NCBI GenBank assembly: GCA_011032825.1
Contig: JAADJZ010000017.1
Span: 967,511-1,031,510 of the forward strand
DNA length: 64,000 nt
Source: Massariosphaeria phaeospora
Taxonomy: Eukaryota > Ascomycota > Dothideomycetes > Pleosporales
Reading direction: 5' to 3'
This document shows positions 1 to 11,266 of the stretch, piece after piece (within the stretch, counting starts at the first letter, position 1; the number at the start of each line of letters is the position of its first letter). Below the pieces are notes generated by a model. It was not told where the DNA came from, searched no databases, and saw only the letters and a program-made list of their open reading frames with translations. The position numbers were made by a program, and so were the translations under genes.

Positions 1-135
1 TAAAATCTTTGTCGTGCAGGCATTGTTTGTTTTGAACCAGTTGCTAGAAATGACCTAAGCTGTTAGGTCATTGTGAAGCGCCGACGAAGCGGAGGGAAAC
101 ACTGCTCGGTTCTTGCGAAATCTTAATTCAAGCGG

Positions 136-546
136 ATGCTATTAATATCCGGATTTACATGTTCGCCGGCATGGGATAGACTTAGTCTAGCATCATCCTT
201 GGAAGCCGACCCTCGACAATCGAATTTCCACCAACATCGTGCGGAGTCGGCAATGCTTCTGGTGTCAAAGACCTCAGTCAGCGGCATACAGGAGATTGCA
301 CTGCTGGATCCAGTTCCAGCGTTTCTCGATGCGCTAGGAGACTCCACGCTGACCGGACCACCTATCTGCACGACATATATTGCATACGCATTGATTCCGG
401 GGCGAGCGGACGAAGCCGGTAATCGAAAGAGCACAAAGCCCATTGATGATGACGGTCGGGGCAGAGGCCATTATCTGGAATATAGGATCTTGGTTGATCA
501 GTATTTGGGCAAGTTACTCGAAGCCGTAAGTGCAGCAAGGAAGTGA
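136..546 (+). CDS. Short open frame of unknown function
   Basis: Open frame of 136 codons beginning with an ATG near the left edge. I recognise no family, signal peptide, membrane segment or cysteine pattern. The C-terminal third is mixed charged and hydrophobic and could be real protein. It could equally be the last exon of a gene beginning outside the window or a chance frame, since a comparable frame overlaps on the other strand. It converges on the poly(A)-polymerase-like gene, which ends 132 bases further right. Confidence 0.25.
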   Translation: MLLISGFTCSPAWDRLSLASSLEADPRQSNFHQHRAESAMLLVSKTSVSGIQEIALLDPVPAFLDALGDSTLTGPPICTTYIAYALIPGRADEAGNRKSTKPIDDDGRGRGHYLEYRILVDQYLGKLLEAVSAARK

Positions 547-678
547 TGGATTGAAGCGACGAAAAGTACCTACCCACTGTAGCTAAGCGAGGCGCGAGCG
601 CCACGACGTCATGTCTACAGGCAGTCGCTGATGCCGTCCATGTCATCGCTAGTACCTGCAACCACGGCACTGCCCCTC

Positions 679-2706
679 TCATAATGCCCCTTCTCCTTCC
701 AGAATACCCGCCCCAATTCCACTCCCAAACACCCGATCCACTCTGCCCCTTCTCTCCCAAACCACGACGCCATCCCCTTTCCTCTTGAAGTACAGAATAC
801 GATGCTGCGGAATGAACTCGTCGTCCGTCTGCTCCGTCTTCCAGCGCTCGAGCGCCATCTCCTTGGCGCCGAGGAACCGGTCTTCGTAGCCGATGATGTA
901 GTTTGCGGGATCGAGATTTGGATCCCAGCGTAGGCGGTTGAGGACGTCGGAGGCGGGACGGAGCTTGGGCGTCGGGGTTGAGGAGTGTGTAGAGGCGGCG
1001 TGATGCGAGAGATCATCGGGTTGAGGGGCGGAGGGGTCATCCAGATCAAATTCGTCTTCTGAATCCGAGTCATCGTCGATTTCAGCTGTATCGTCACCCC
1101 ACTCCCGTGTGTCAAGGCGGAGGTGCTGAACTCCGCTCGGTTTTGCGAGCGAGACGCCGATCCAGCTTGAGCTTGCATCGTAGTATTTCACTTCAGACTG
1201 CAACATGCTTTGAAAGTCATCCAAGGTTTTGTCGAGAGCCTGTTGAGCGAGCTGCTTGTTCTCCTTGTTGATATGAGCAGGCTCTTGATCACGCTTTGAT
1301 AGCCCGATGAGATAGCAGCCATGGTATTCTGACTCAGAGTCGGTGATGTCTCGGTCGGTGAAGCGTGCTGGCCATATTCGTATGGTAAGGTTCGGGGCGG
1401 ATTTGTGAATGTCTACACTTGTCAGCAATTGTGATGACTAATAGACGAAGACTTACCAGCGATCAGGGGCGAGCAACGGGACTCGACCCAACCAACGAGG
1501 CTTTTTCCTTTCGCGAGTGTGCGTCCCCAAAACTGGATGTCGATTTTGACGTAGCTATCGTGTGAATGCAGAAACGCGGATGCGCATGGACTTGTTGATG
1601 GATGCCCGAAAAACTTCTGCCAGGTCATCTTTGGTGATGACAAACTTTCCTCCGCAGTTCTAAACTCATTTACCAGCGTTTCTAGCGCTGGCACCGTTGT
1701 TGTATGGCCTACATTCGCATTTGGTGCATGAAGACCAAGTACCACCATGGGTTCCCTTGCATTTCGTTGGTAGCGAGGCACTTTCTTGTGGAAGAATGCA
1801 TCAAATACGACGGAGTTGTCCCAATCAAAGTGCGCGTAGTGATGAAAGAAGGTTGCCACAAGGTCCGAGGCAGCGAATGTTGTAAGATCATTCGCAAGAC
1901 GCTTGCATACCCACGATAACATGAGAGCTATGTGCGCGCCTCTGAGATAACCAAACTTGGCGGAGTAGATACCGCGCTGGGTCACCCATAGCTTAATGCA
2001 GCGATACGCGAGGCGGAAGGTCGAAAGCGCTGGGGTCGCGCGCAGAATATGATTGTAGTCGCGGTAGGGCTTGAGTTTGCGCAACGAGACAATAGGTAGA
2101 TCAAATATGGGGTCGTCGTGACTGAGATTAGGAATCTCGGACCATCTATATTAAGGATTAGTCGTTACGTATAGGGACACACAGGGTGTTGATAAGGTAC
2201 CTCTCCACTATTCTAGCAGCCGGACAATACTGCAGATCCATGTTCACGCCGTTGACCAGTATTCTCAGCACAGTCCCTGTGCTTGCGTCAACTCTCCGAA
2301 GCAATAGCACACCCTGCGTTTCCGCTCTGCGTATGCGCTGGCGAGCCAGCTTGAAAAATGTCTTGGAGCTGATAGATCCGATGCAGAGGCAGTCGATATC
2401 GGAAGTTGTGGTCCAAACTCCGAGCGCATATGAGCCGACCGGGACGATGACCATGGGGACATCCGATGTGCTTGAGGTTGCATCATCCGAAGAGCCGAGC
2501 AAAACCTCCTTGATGAGATCGAGCGCTTGTTTACGGCCGTGACTCTCGTCTTCACTTGGAAGCATGTGACGGGCTGAAAGGACGGATGTTAGGTTTGAGT
2601 GTTCGGATAGCTGGCTCGAAGTCTTTTGATGCAACACAGGGTAGGAATCAAGGACATTCGATTTGTCTGGCCCTGTTGGGTACTGTGTTTCGTCGCTAGC
2701 CGTCAT
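679..2706 (-). CDS. Poly(A)-polymerase-like nucleotidyltransferase with C-terminal MJ1316 domain
   Basis: Three exons: 2706-2201, 2145-1457 and 1412-679. The introns (2200-2146, 1456-1413) have clean GT/AG ends and restore one 642-residue frame. The N-terminal part has the Pol-beta nucleotidyltransferase signature: GS at residues 91-92, followed by the metal-binding DID pair (D103, D105), and a third acidic residue near 157 (MDLQY). The middle exon resembles the poly(A) polymerase central domain. An acidic, disordered stretch leads to a C-terminal block (LNRLRWDP...YIIGYEDRF) typical of the MJ1316/DUF504 RNA cyclic-group end-recognition domain. The family adds untemplated nucleotides to RNA 3' ends. 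The MJ1316 tail suggests a substrate with a processed or cyclic-phosphate end, which is inference. It is divergent from the F-box-like gene, 579 bases away. Confidence 0.85.
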
Positions 2707-3285
2707 GATGGACTATGTTATCCTGTTTCCGGCTGTGATGGTTGGGGTAATTCAACGACGAACAAAACAGCGTCGTAGGATAAGAGAAAGAGGCGCGGTC
2801 TGATGACTTCGGTGCAAATTCGTTATCCACTGCTCTTCTTATGTTGCCATTCCAACCTGGGGCATCCTCTCTGTAAACCGAGCGATGACTCCTCACTTCG
2901 GCTAAGCCCAGCGGTCGATGCGCTAGTCATGAGCGAGAATGAGTGATGCATGGGGGCTAAGCCTAGTTCGGCCTGCTCCGCCACGCGCGAGGCGGCTGTG
3001 TGTGGCGGTCACCGTAGTATAGAGGATGCTGGAGTTGGCAGGATTGGAACGTCGCATAGCGAGAGGATGGCGGAGTTCGGACGTGAAGGATGGTGGAGGT
3101 TCGACTTAGACGAGGGGAGTCGGAGTCATCCCGGGGCCGGCCGGACGATGCGCCGTGCGTCCGTGCGGCTTTTTTAGGCACCGACCGACCGCGGGACATT
3201 CACCTCTCTTGTCCACCACTCTTCCACTTCATCCATACATCAACTTTCCTCCACAACTGCATCAAACTTTCCGCCCGCTATCGTC

Positions 3286-4284
3286 ATGCCCGGGTTTTTT
3301 GATCTTCCCCGAGAGTTACGGGACCAAATCCTCGACTTGACACTTTCGTCGCCTATCACGATCCCGTTGAACAGCACCCGCAAGGTCTCGAATGACCATG
3401 TGTACTGGCATGATCTGAGGCGTGTGTTCTACCCTACTTGGCATGCCGCCCATCGTCCCAACGCACTCGGCCTTCTGCTCTCCAATCGCCAGCTGTATGC
3501 GGAGACTTTCCATCTATTGAGCAAAGAACCACCCATCTTCGTACTCGATTTGGCTATTGTCAATGAGAGCTGGCTTTGGCTCACCTGGCGTTTTATCCCA
3601 CCCAACAGCCTACCACTTCTGGAGAAGGTTCAGATCAACCTAATCCCGTGTTGTACCGAGGAGGAGAGAGTGCTTCAAGTCGACTGGAGTGACCAGTATC
3701 ATCTCGGCCAACAGCTTCACAACACGATATGCAGCGTGCTAAAGAGGTTTCTAACCGTGGGCGCCGTGGGAGATCTCACCGACGCAGAGAAGCGCCGATT
3801 GGGCCGCGAATACTCCAGTGCTGCTCGGGAACCCCAGCATTTCCGGAATCTACGAGTCAAAAGCCTCGTCTTCAACATTGACACAACAAACTACGGCAGC
3901 GGAAACGACGAGTTGGCTTTCAATGACGTCCCTGCCCGGTTCATCGAAGGAATGGCGCATCTCAATAACCACCCGTTGTATCCCGTCTCTCCATGGGCCG
4001 CAGCGCAATGCCTGACTTGGTTAGCTTCTAGAATGGATGATCTCTTAGCCAAGGGTCCGTTGAAGCCGTTCAACCTAACGAAGGTCTTATACGAGCGGGT
4101 GGGGACGATTACATTCACCCTAGACGGAAAGGTAGAAAGAGTCATTGACATCACGGATTACGTGTGCAGCACATCTCTTCCCGTAAGGCAGAGCGCGAAC
4201 CATGTGCGCCACCCCCGTTTTTCAGCTTTTCGAGGGGAGAGGAGGGTCATGCGAAGCGCCCTAGGGCTCGATTCAGGTACATGA
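3286..4284 (+). CDS. F-box-like fungal protein
   Basis: Single open frame of 332 codons starting MPGFFDLPRELRDQIL, the short N-terminal helix of fungal F-box-like proteins (DLPxELRxxI). The rest is a leucine- and tryptophan-rich region usual in these lineage-expanded proteins, with no catalytic motif. Such proteins are thought to act as substrate adaptors of SCF ubiquitin ligases, but for this type that is inference. The 3' end is ambiguous. A GT at 4162 and a TTTCAG ending at 4225 could splice out 64 bases and give a different tail ending at 4264 (about 304 residues). The tail encoded after 4162 in the unspliced frame looks compositionally odd. Confidence 0.75.
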   Translation: MPGFFDLPRELRDQILDLTLSSPITIPLNSTRKVSNDHVYWHDLRRVFYPTWHAAHRPNALGLLLSNRQLYAETFHLLSKEPPIFVLDLAIVNESWLWLTWRFIPPNSLPLLEKVQINLIPCCTEEERVLQVDWSDQYHLGQQLHNTICSVLKRFLTVGAVGDLTDAEKRRLGREYSSAAREPQHFRNLRVKSLVFNIDTTNYGSGNDELAFNDVPARFIEGMAHLNNHPLYPVSPWAAAQCLTWLASRMDDLLAKGPLKPFNLTKVLYERVGTITFTLDGKVERVIDITDYVCSTSLPVRQSANHVRHPRFSAFRGERRVMRSALGLDSGT

Positions 4285-4555
4285 ACGACAGTCAGCGTGG
4301 CCATTCCATTCCATTAATTAGATAGACCTATTAACTTTCGTACCGAATCAGCCCAAACCCTGTTCTCGTATTTTCTTTAAGCGAAATTTCCAGATGATGT
4401 CGGCACACTTTGAAGACCCCTGCCGACCTGCATGTTCTGGAGGATGCGACCTCGATATTTCTAGCATGGACCACCCGGTGACTGTGACAATCAGTTGTTG
4501 TCTTACCCGAATCGTTTGCAAGACCAACAACCTGAAGTTTGCTCATGCTTTTCAT

Positions 4556-4576
4556 GCATATATAATATATACCAGC
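4556..4576 (+). promoter_or_regulatory. TATA-like element
   Basis: A TATATAATATATA run about 45-60 bases upstream of the ATG of the MYND/DUF4470 gene. Position and composition fit a core promoter. No transcript evidence is available. Confidence 0.3.
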
Positions 4577-4619
4577 GTCAACGTTCTCTTCTGAGGCTAC
4601 AACGTCAAGAACTCTGTTC

Positions 4620-6561
4620 ATGCACATCATGGAAACTAATGTATCCAACAACATCGATTTGTCCGCCTTCCTGAACCCTTCTCTTTGTGCGAACAACAAG
4701 CAGCACGTCAGCAGTGAATTACCGCAAAGCGTGAGCCCGGCGGGTTTGCGTTGCTCATCCTGCAAGTTAGTCCAGGTATGTTTTGGGGGCTTTCCACATT
4801 ACCAGAGGGAAATGACAGGGTATACTAACGGATGCTCCTCAGTACTGCTCCAAGGCATGCCAATCCGCACACTGGCGTAAACACAAGAACATCTGCAAGT
4901 CTGACTTATGGGAGAAGACCTACATGCCGGGATGGTTGAAGGACGGTCAGCCTCCCTCCTGGCTCGATGGTACTGGCCCAAGCAACTTAGGGCCATCTCA
5001 ATACTCATGGGGAAACATGCCCGCCTTGAATATATTGAAAATGAAAGACAACGAGGGTATCGACAATCTCCACCGCGACATGTCACTATTATTTGGAGCC
5101 TCTGGAGACCTTGGGAATGTGGTAAAGACTGTGGCGGAACTCCCCGAAAATTACGACGGGGAATGTTCTCTTGTCCTTAATGACATGAACTTTGCGATCG
5201 TGGCGCGCAATGCCATGCTTCTACTCACTGCGCTTACCTTTGACCCGCACACTGCAATTTCTATTATGATACATCTTTGGTATTCTGCTTCGATGCCAAG
5301 CAAGCTATTGAGGGCTTTACAGGATTATATTCTTCCTTTGATTGATGATGTATGCGGGAGAATCAATAACAAGGAACCCGACTCCTTCCAAGCGAAGACA
5401 TGGAACTTCGGAACGAGGTCTTTACGTTTACAACTACAACCGCACGAGTGGCGACAATTGAGGAATTTCGTCAAGGTCCCTGCTGGTGTCACGCCTATTC
5501 AGACTGAAGCTACCCGGCGTCGTATCATGTTGGCTCCCGAGAGGGTCGACTACCTACATCGTACATTGTTCAATCAGCCTCCAGCGGTCAGAGTCGCAAC
5601 TCTCCGATTGCGCGAGGATGGAATCCTTCTGCCTTATGGTGCTTCAAAAGCGGCATTCGACACTCCCAACCCGTGAGTCTCTACAACAATGATAACCACG
5701 CTATTTACTTGCTAAAGTCTTACAGTACCTTGTTCCAAAATCCCAAGGTCTGGCCTATGCGAGACGATGCGAGTCCCTTGGCCGGATGGGAATACAAGGA
5801 ACATATTCGATGGGCACCAATGGCTGTAAACGACGTGACTGGAAGCCTCTTTTTCTATATTAAAGACGTCTTGCTTCACTTCTGCCAGCGTGTGCATAAG
5901 CCTGGTATCCACTTCGGCTTACACTGCGTTAATGCGACAGTGTTGCCGTCGCATCTAAAGAACCACAGAGCGTTCGACCGCATCGAGGTAGAGTCACGTC
6001 CAGGGGCACTTGACGCTCACCTCAATAAGTATAGCTGCTAACGTTGAACAGATCTGGAATATTTGCGATCGAGGCTACATAGGTGCAGCGGCGGCACTCC
6101 GGACATTCGTTCCCCTCTTACAACCTATCACCGAGAACCCGCATGCGGCATTGCTATCGCTCTTCATGACCGCCGTCACGGAGAATTACGACACTATTGG
6201 AGCTGCGCAGCGCACAATTGACTCTGTCCCATACGTAAAAAGGTTCCTAGGCTCCGCGCCTCACACTCCGACCCCTTGGACTACTCCCAGCTTTATTCGT
6301 CTTACAACGTGTTACTGCATGTTCGGCGACTTTGAAAACACGTTCAAAACTTTTGTGAAAGATAATAACCTGATAGCTGAGATGCGCGCTTTAGGTGTGA
6401 AACCAAGAAAGCCGCACACAATTGTTGAGCCGTGTCCGCTGCGCATCACACTGCACACATCCCAGGAGGAATTTGAGCGTCGATGTGTAGGGCATTATTC
6501 TGGGAGCGAGAGGTACATGGAGATTGTGAGATGGGTGGGGATACCAAGTGAGGCCTTGTAA
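4620..6561 (+). CDS. MYND zinc-finger / DUF4470 protein
   Basis: Four exons: 4620-4775, 4843-5672, 5726-5987 and 6052-6561. Intron phases agree throughout and give 585 residues. The first intron splits the MYND finger; spliced, the ligands read C45, C48, C54, C58, H62, H66 and C70 (CSSCKLVQ joined to YCSKACQSAHWRKHKNIC). The following SWGNMPALNIL...NEG segment and VARNAMLLLTAL are typical of the DUF4470 domain that accompanies MYND fingers in fungi. MYND fingers mediate protein contacts; the function of DUF4470 is unknown to me. ATG 4620 is used because it is first in frame; ATG 4629 would remove only three residues. A degraded paralogue lies at about 55.9-56.8 kb on the other strand with its intron at the same place. 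Confidence 0.85.
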
Positions 6562-7686
6562 GTCTTTTTCAGCACCTCGGTTATGCCTGGATCGGCAGAT
6601 GTCGCGTCCGTGCGCGGTTCGAGAGCGGAGAGGGCCTGTTTTCGGTTACACAGATACTCCTAGTTACACGAACATGTCTTGTTACACAAACACTTATTCA
6701 CTACGTTTTGCTGTCTCTCTGCTTCCGCGACGTTTCTCTCAGCTTGGAAATTACCTGAAGCTTTGCACCTTGGTCTCGTTTTGTGTGCTTCTAGCTCTTT
6801 ACTCATTGAGGGTAGGAATCGCCGGAATTCTCTGTTGGGGTCGCTTGAAGATTTCGGCGAAGACTTCGAGCGGGTCATGATGGCGGTCACGGCAGCCCAC
6901 TGGAAGGCTGGACGGGGCGACGAGTCAGTAAAGCCCTACGGGAGATAGACCAGGAGGTAGGATTGAGTGTGGTGGAGGCAGGTTGGGTGGGATGGAGACA
7001 AGAATTTCGCGCCGCCGCTGTTTGCGGGCCGCGCGCTGCCTATCCGTCCGCTCGGTGCCTTCATCGCGCTGCAAGGCTTCGGGGAGTGAATTCCTCTGAG
7101 ACAGCGCGTGAGCGAGAGAGATAGCAGTGGATCTTCCACAGGATACTCACCTCTGCGCAGTGAACGATGCTAGAAACCGCCAGCTGAGGATAAAGAAAGA
7201 CATGTAAACTGAGCTGCTCGTGTACCGTTCGGGAGTGAAAGCCCGTTTCGTTTCGTCAGTGAAAGGGCCAGTCCCATGTCCGTGCCAGTGGCTTCGCCGC
7301 TGTCCGCCACCTCCTTCGATGCCCCTAACAGACTAAGGCCACCAAAAAGCGAGCGTAGTAGTTGTTCCGACACAACTCGATGGGAATGGCGATGATGAGA
7401 GGCAGAGCAAAGTCGCGGTGATGTAATTCCTTGCACCTTAGGCCACAAAACGGAAGTCGCAAGCCCCGCCACCATACGTAAGCCTCTCACGGCTAGCACT
7501 ATTACTAAACATGAGCTTACTTGCAAGTGCTATCCATCCCATGAATTTGATCCAGACAGCGAATCTAGGGTAAACCGGGGAGAATCAAGTGCGGCTGCGC
7601 TGACATGCTGCATAGAAGGACGGACAAAGAGAGTGTCTCCACATTTAGCGCGCCAGGCTCGATTTATTGATAAGACTTCACCCGGG
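6562..7686. other. Intergenic, no gene recognised
   Basis: After the MYND gene stop there are only unsupported short frames on both strands. No family motif, credible intron pattern or RNA gene was seen. It ends at the first dispersed repeat copy. Confidence 0.5.
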
Positions 7687-7808
7687 ACCCCGCTGATAAA
7701 ATTCATCACCCACGATCCTCTTGACAGGCTAGGAGATTTTAGCAAGACATAGATAGTATACCTCTAACTTTACAAAGCCCTATTGTATCTAGGACACTAG
7801 GTATTGTC
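7687..7808 (-). repeat. Dispersed short repeat, copy 1 (reverse)
   Basis: Read on the minus strand it runs GACAATACCTAGT, CTAGATACAATAGGGCTTTGTA, TTGCTAAAATCTCC, GTCAAGAGGATC and TTATCAGCGGGG. The same ordered blocks recur in seven other places in this window. It has no coding capacity. Confidence 0.75.
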
Positions 7809-8554
7809 TTGCAGAGGTAAGAGAAAGGTCAGGTAGGCAACTTTCACGTGCGTTGTACATTGAAGGCCCCTTTCAGGCTATGGATTTGTATGAAGCGGTG
7901 AAGACTAACTTGCCTATTGCCTAATTCCCATTTCACCAAAAGCGGTCTCAAACACTATGCGGCAAACTTCAGCAGAGATACCTATTGCCGCTTCCTTAAT
8001 ACCCTTCTCGCTCTTGAACCTCTCTTGCGACCCCTGTCACCAACACTAATGGCAGCAATCGGTCCAGGAGCCGGTAACAATCCTGGCGGGTCATCAAGCC
8101 GCTACCGAGTAGGATGATCCATGATATCTCAAAGCGTTCGTAATACTTGTTGTGGCTGTTGTCCATATGTGACCTGACATCCCTTGGACACCCTGTCCTT
8201 AGACAATGCGTTCGACTGCGGCGGGCAACGTAGGCATCGTCCATTAAAGCCCATATAAACGTAGTTTAGTTGATCAATCTGAGTCGTTCAGTTATTGCTG
8301 ACTATGTTGACTACCTATTAATTACAAACGCAACAGAAATGATTCGCAACGATATTTTTTTTTGCAGCAGATGCTGGGCAACCACGGTTCGCAGGTGTTG
8401 AAGTTTGGCTCGATAACCCAAAACGACGTCATTGCGACACCTGAGAAGAATGACGACAAAACTGAACATCGGTCTCCGGGGCCGACTGTGGCCGGTAACG
8501 AGGAAGGTACGAGACGCGGACCGGGCAGGCAGGAATCGTGCTATACTTCACCAA
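7809..8554. other. Intergenic, no gene recognised
   Basis: Separates dispersed repeat copies 1 and 2. Only short frames without recognisable content are present. Confidence 0.45.
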
Positions 8555-8651
8555 GACAATACCCACTATGCTAGATACAGCAGGGCTTTGTAAAAGCGGA
8601 CGACTTCTCTACACCGAGTGCTGAAATCGCGTACACTGTCAAGAGGATCCA
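8555..8651 (+). repeat. Dispersed short repeat, copy 2 (partial)
   Basis: Carries GACAATACC, ATGCTAGATACAG, AGGGCTTTGTA, TGCTGAAATCG and TGTCAAGAGGATC in family order. The 3' block (TCTGCCAGGG type) is not recognisable, so this copy is truncated or diverged at that end. Confidence 0.7.
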
Positions 8652-9007
8652 TACACACGCATTGGAGGCCTACAGATGCACGCGTCGACGGCCGATGGCA
8701 ATAGCAAGCCAACAGCACGCCCGAGATCTAGTTTACGTATACACAGCATCGAAACAGATGGCAAGGAGACGCGTGCTATTATCCGGACGGTCTGAGGAGG
8801 CGGCGTACTCTACGCTTTAAGGTTGTTGTTGGTGGTGTCGAGTGAACGCGGGCGCACTTTCCTTGAGTGATGCCGTTGCAACGCGGAACATCGTGCAACC
8901 GAGCTCCGGACCCCGCATCGTCAAGTGAGGGGGTCCGCCGCCCTAGCTTGATTCGTTTCGGACGCGTATCTAGCTACTAGAAGCCCATCCTCTCACGCCT
9001 GATTCCT
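8652..9007. other. Intergenic, no gene recognised
   Basis: Short stretch between two copies of the dispersed repeat. Nothing recognised. Confidence 0.45.
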
Positions 9008-9115
9008 AGACAATACCTTGTATAGTAGATACAGTAGGGCTTTGTATAGAGAAAGGTAGGTGGCTTGTGTATGCCTATAATCTTGTAGGTTATCAAAAGG
9101 ATCGCCTAAGGGAGT
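9008..9115 (+). repeat. Dispersed short repeat, copy 3 (partial)
   Basis: Starts GACAATACCTTGTATAG, continues with TAGATACAGTAGGGCTTTGTA and ends near ATCAAAAGGATCGCC. Same orientation and block order as copy 2, about 0.45 kb away. The distal block is missing. Confidence 0.7.
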
Positions 9116-9249
9116 AAAGACAACTTCAATTTGTATATTGGAATTGAAGTATAGATAGCTGATATGCGCCTATACACAGACGTCCTGCGATAAACATTTC
9201 ATGGAATTCAACAGGCGCCTCTGTTTGGATGTCTGAGAAAACATGCATC

Positions 9250-10260
9250 TCACACCATAGAGGCATGTCCGTACTTCTCAGCTTGCAATTGCGTTGCGGC
9301 TGCCACTGCAGCAAAGTTCCCACTGGCGATTGCGTGAGGTATGACCTTGAAGGGAGAGATACAATCGCCAGCCGCAAATACCCCGCGAGAGCTCGTTTGA
9401 TACGACGGCGCATGCGCCTGGATGTCACCAGTTGGAGACATTTGAAGCCCCAATTGCTGTACAACAGAGCCTTGCGGAGTCGTCAAAGGGTTGTGCACGA
9501 CAAACGCGACGACCTGTGAACTGCCATCTTGGAAGACAACTTCCACCGCTTCTTCCCGTTCGACCAGCTTGGAAATTCCTCGAGTTTCGATGGTGAAGGG
9601 GGAGTCGGCTGTCATAGCTCGGAGTTGCTGCGCGACCTCTTCTGAGCCGTTGGTGAAGATGGTCACTGAGCGAGCTAGCTGGGCGGCGTTGTCGGCCATG
9701 TGCACGGCGAGTGGTGGCATCATAGCAAGGGCTTGAACCGCGAGCACACCGGCGGATTCGGCGCCTCTGTCTTCGTACCCGAGACAGAAAAGACAATGAT
9801 AACTGCACTTTACGTAAGTGGTCGTCCGGAAAGCTGATGTGCCTCTACTCACATTCGTCTTTTCCAGAGCTTGCTATAGCTTTCGATGTCTGGAAGTACA
9901 TCACTAGATCCCAGAGCCAATATGACCTTTTTCACTTCCCAACGCTTGCCCTGTTCATCGTGAAGAAAGAAACAAGAGTCTCCGATCTTTTCCATTGAAG
10001 AGATGCTTGTATTGGCGAACTGGATGGTGTCATAGCTGGTCTCGATTTGGCGGCGCGACGTTTCGCGAAACTCCTGCAAGTCTTTTGATCTCCAATTCCG
10101 GCACTATGGATCCGGTGCGTGGACCCATTTCGATGTTTTCCGCTCTCGGATACCACAGCCGTGTGGAGCTGTCGTGCCAATGTTGCCGCCGCGGTCAGTC
10201 CTGCGGGACCGCCGTTTAGGATATTTACGTCAACCGATGCCTTGGCGGGGAGAAAATACT
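9250..10260 (-). pseudogene. FAD-dependent thioredoxin-reductase-like oxidoreductase, broken
   Basis: Minus-strand coding blocks match the fungal GliT/thioredoxin-reductase-like family. In order they are a dinucleotide-binding loop (ILNGGPAGL, first glycine replaced by N), [24 protein letters not shown], a spliced exon with the active-site pair YHCLFCLGYED (CxxC), and the terminal FAD loop GVFAAGDC. A 50-base intron (9852-9803) joins KLWKRR to YHC exactly. Two faults appear. A one-base frame change lies at about 10,098-10,105, and no in-frame ATG precedes the FAD loop before a stop. Family members oxidise or reduce dithiols, often within secondary-metabolite clusters. A sequencing error could explain one fault but is less likely to explain both. 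Confidence 0.7.
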
Positions 10261-11266
10261 GATGTGGTAGAATAAGTAGCTGATATGCAGCCAGCGGCGA
10301 TGAAGTGCTACTGGTGTCATGCTCCTTCTTTGAGCTTCAGTTAGATGTGGGGAACTGAATCTTGCGGCATTGCAGAACTGCGACTCCCCGCTTTTGCGGA
10401 AAGTGGTACGAAGGTTGCAAAACATGGTTGGGGGCCGAACTGGGAGCCCACAGATACTATCTATGTACGGCGCAGTTCCTACACCCACGAAGGTACTCTA
10501 GCGTACATAGTTACGTTATGCGGTTGCCTCAGTCCCGTAGACCAGCATGCATCGGTCTTAAGTCATATCTGCCGGGCCGGGTCTATCTACTCAAACTCCG
10601 ATAATAAAAGGAAGGGTGAGATCTACGATCGAGATTTCTATAGCCATCGCGGGGCAAGTTTTAAGGCGGACACTACATTTACGGTATAGGTCATACGGAC
10701 TTCTTCATTGCTGCGCCGCACTTTAGAACAACCAATAGCTGATAAGATGTTTGATTGTGGCATATCACATCCTGCCTCAATAAGATCGTCTATCCTATGA
10801 ACGCCTGCATCGCTACCACACTATTATTCTGCATAATTACGCCGCATTTCAAGGAACCTTCTCGATTTATCCGGCGCAAGAAAGATGGCATCGGACACGA
10901 TGTGATGCATCTCCGGATTGAGGCATCGCTAACATATCTTCGGGGAGTACAAGTCAGCAGGCATACACGATAACAGGGTGAACGGGTATCGGTCTCTATG
11001 GGAGCTTTGAGGGATTGTGTGTCTGGAATGCTTAGCAAGAGAAGACGAAGTCCGTTTAAAAGTGGCGAATGCGAACCACTGAAACTCGTACCACACGAGT
11101 CTCGAAAGAGATCCATGGATAGCTTGTCACATCTCTGTTGCCTTATCATATGATTATAAGAGACTGCAGTGCACTTCAGTCACGGTTGCTTATGAAATTA
11201 AACCCATTCCGGTGCAACCGTCCCACATCTCGCTTTTGCCACGCGACACCACATCTCAGAATCATC
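10261..11266. other. Intergenic, no gene recognised
   Basis: Contains short frames on both strands with no family resemblance. It includes whatever promoter serves the receptor gene starting at 11,267. Confidence 0.45.

Noticed and set aside
615..1178. 187-codon minus frame within the poly(A)-polymerase-like gene
   Set aside because: Shadow frame of the same strand. The true frame carries the MJ1316 block.
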